Source of the DNA: Candidatus Woesearchaeota archaeon
GTDB lineage: Archaea; Nanobdellota; Nanobdellia; Woesearchaeales; SM23-78
DNA: 38,692 nucleotides
Direction: 5' to 3'
Assembly (NCBI GenBank): GCA_016932315.1
Contig: JAFGDD010000005.1
Location: 1-38,692, forward strand
Part shown: positions 38,660 to 38,692 of the stretch, one piece after another
Position numbering within the stretch: position 1 is the stretch's first letter
Layout: each line of letters starts with the position of its first letter
Notes under the pieces: model-generated
Told to the model about the DNA's origin: nothing
Seen by the model: the letters and a program-made list of their open reading frames with translations, nothing else
Database searches by the model: none
Program-made: the position numbers and the translations under genes

Positions 38660-38692
38660 TAGTCAAAATAAGGCCGTCGAAGCCTTTGTTTG
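38660..38692. repeat. Inverted copy of the element D end, cut by the window edge
   Basis: These 33 bases are the exact reverse complement of 35273-35305 and run to the last base, so the match may continue. On the minus strand the segment between it and the transketolase C gene could encode the tail of an upstream subunit (...TKKVVDGNVK, stop overlapping ATG). Element and coding explanations cannot be separated here. Confidence 0.75.

Overview
The window is archaeal. The ribosomal operon has archaeal content and order (uS13, uS4, uS11, RNA polymerase subunit D, tRNA-Leu, eL18, uL13, uS9, RNA polymerase subunit N). Promoters are TATA-box type, often about 25-30 nt upstream of the start codon (leaderless mRNAs), and a partial archaeal-type SRP RNA lies at the left edge. 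The many small membrane proteins, bacterial-type LeuRS, split transketolase and low GC suggest a DPANN lineage such as Woesearchaeota or Pacearchaeota. That placement is inference from gene content; no phylogeny was run.

Layout. 1-2335: SRP RNA 3' portion, a GNAT acetyltransferase, an unknown protein and a 58-residue membrane protein. 2336-8239: a Tat-signal protein, an AOR-family tungsten oxidoreductase, a small membrane protein and a bacterial-type leucyl-tRNA synthetase. 8372-14786 (minus strand): the ribosomal/RNA polymerase operon, interrupted by a LAGLIDADG homing-endonuclease ORF next to an rpoN reading frame that carries a one-base frameshift. 14937-20539: a second GNAT, a small membrane protein, a membrane-anchored DsbA-like thioredoxin, a pair of SMR/EamA half-transporters, a GT-C-like membrane protein and a GT2 glycosyltransferase. 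20734-38634: a large sugar-nucleotide and surface-glycan locus.

The sugar locus encodes recognisable counterparts of the NDP-heptose pathway: transketolase C-terminal subunit (route to sedoheptulose-7-phosphate), GmhA-like isomerase, HldE-like PfkB kinase, and a fused HldE-type nucleotidyltransferase plus GmhB-like phosphatase. Around these are two unusual fusions of an SDR sugar epimerase/reductase with a C-methyltransferase-like module, a 4,6-dehydratase-like SDR, an MDR dehydrogenase, a cupin, a HAD-APH fusion, a methyltransferase, an SDR with a novel N-terminal half, a HIT/GalT-like protein, an HD hydrolase and a P-loop kinase. Together they probably make a C-branched, heptose-derived surface sugar. 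GT2, the SMR pair and the GT-C protein look like a lipid-linked sugar transfer module.

The most striking feature is non-coding. At least a dozen intergenic spacers hold large, closed, multi-branched inverted-repeat elements. Each has an A/T-then-GC outer stem (such as AAAAAATCGCC...GGCGATTTTTT). Most also have a two-arm three-way junction whose arm sequences differ between copies but stay complementary, and a near-invariant core, CCCCG-NA-GGGGGCAACCCC, in which the G strand can pair with C strands on either side. Extra perfect hairpins, very often CAAAA...TTTTG with a 3-4 nt loop, are inserted between alternating complementary GC 'clamp' strands. Similar hairpins occur in the trailer and D-loop of tRNA-Leu, across the rps4 start, and at the 3' end of rpoN. 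I found no transposase in the window and do not recognise the family.
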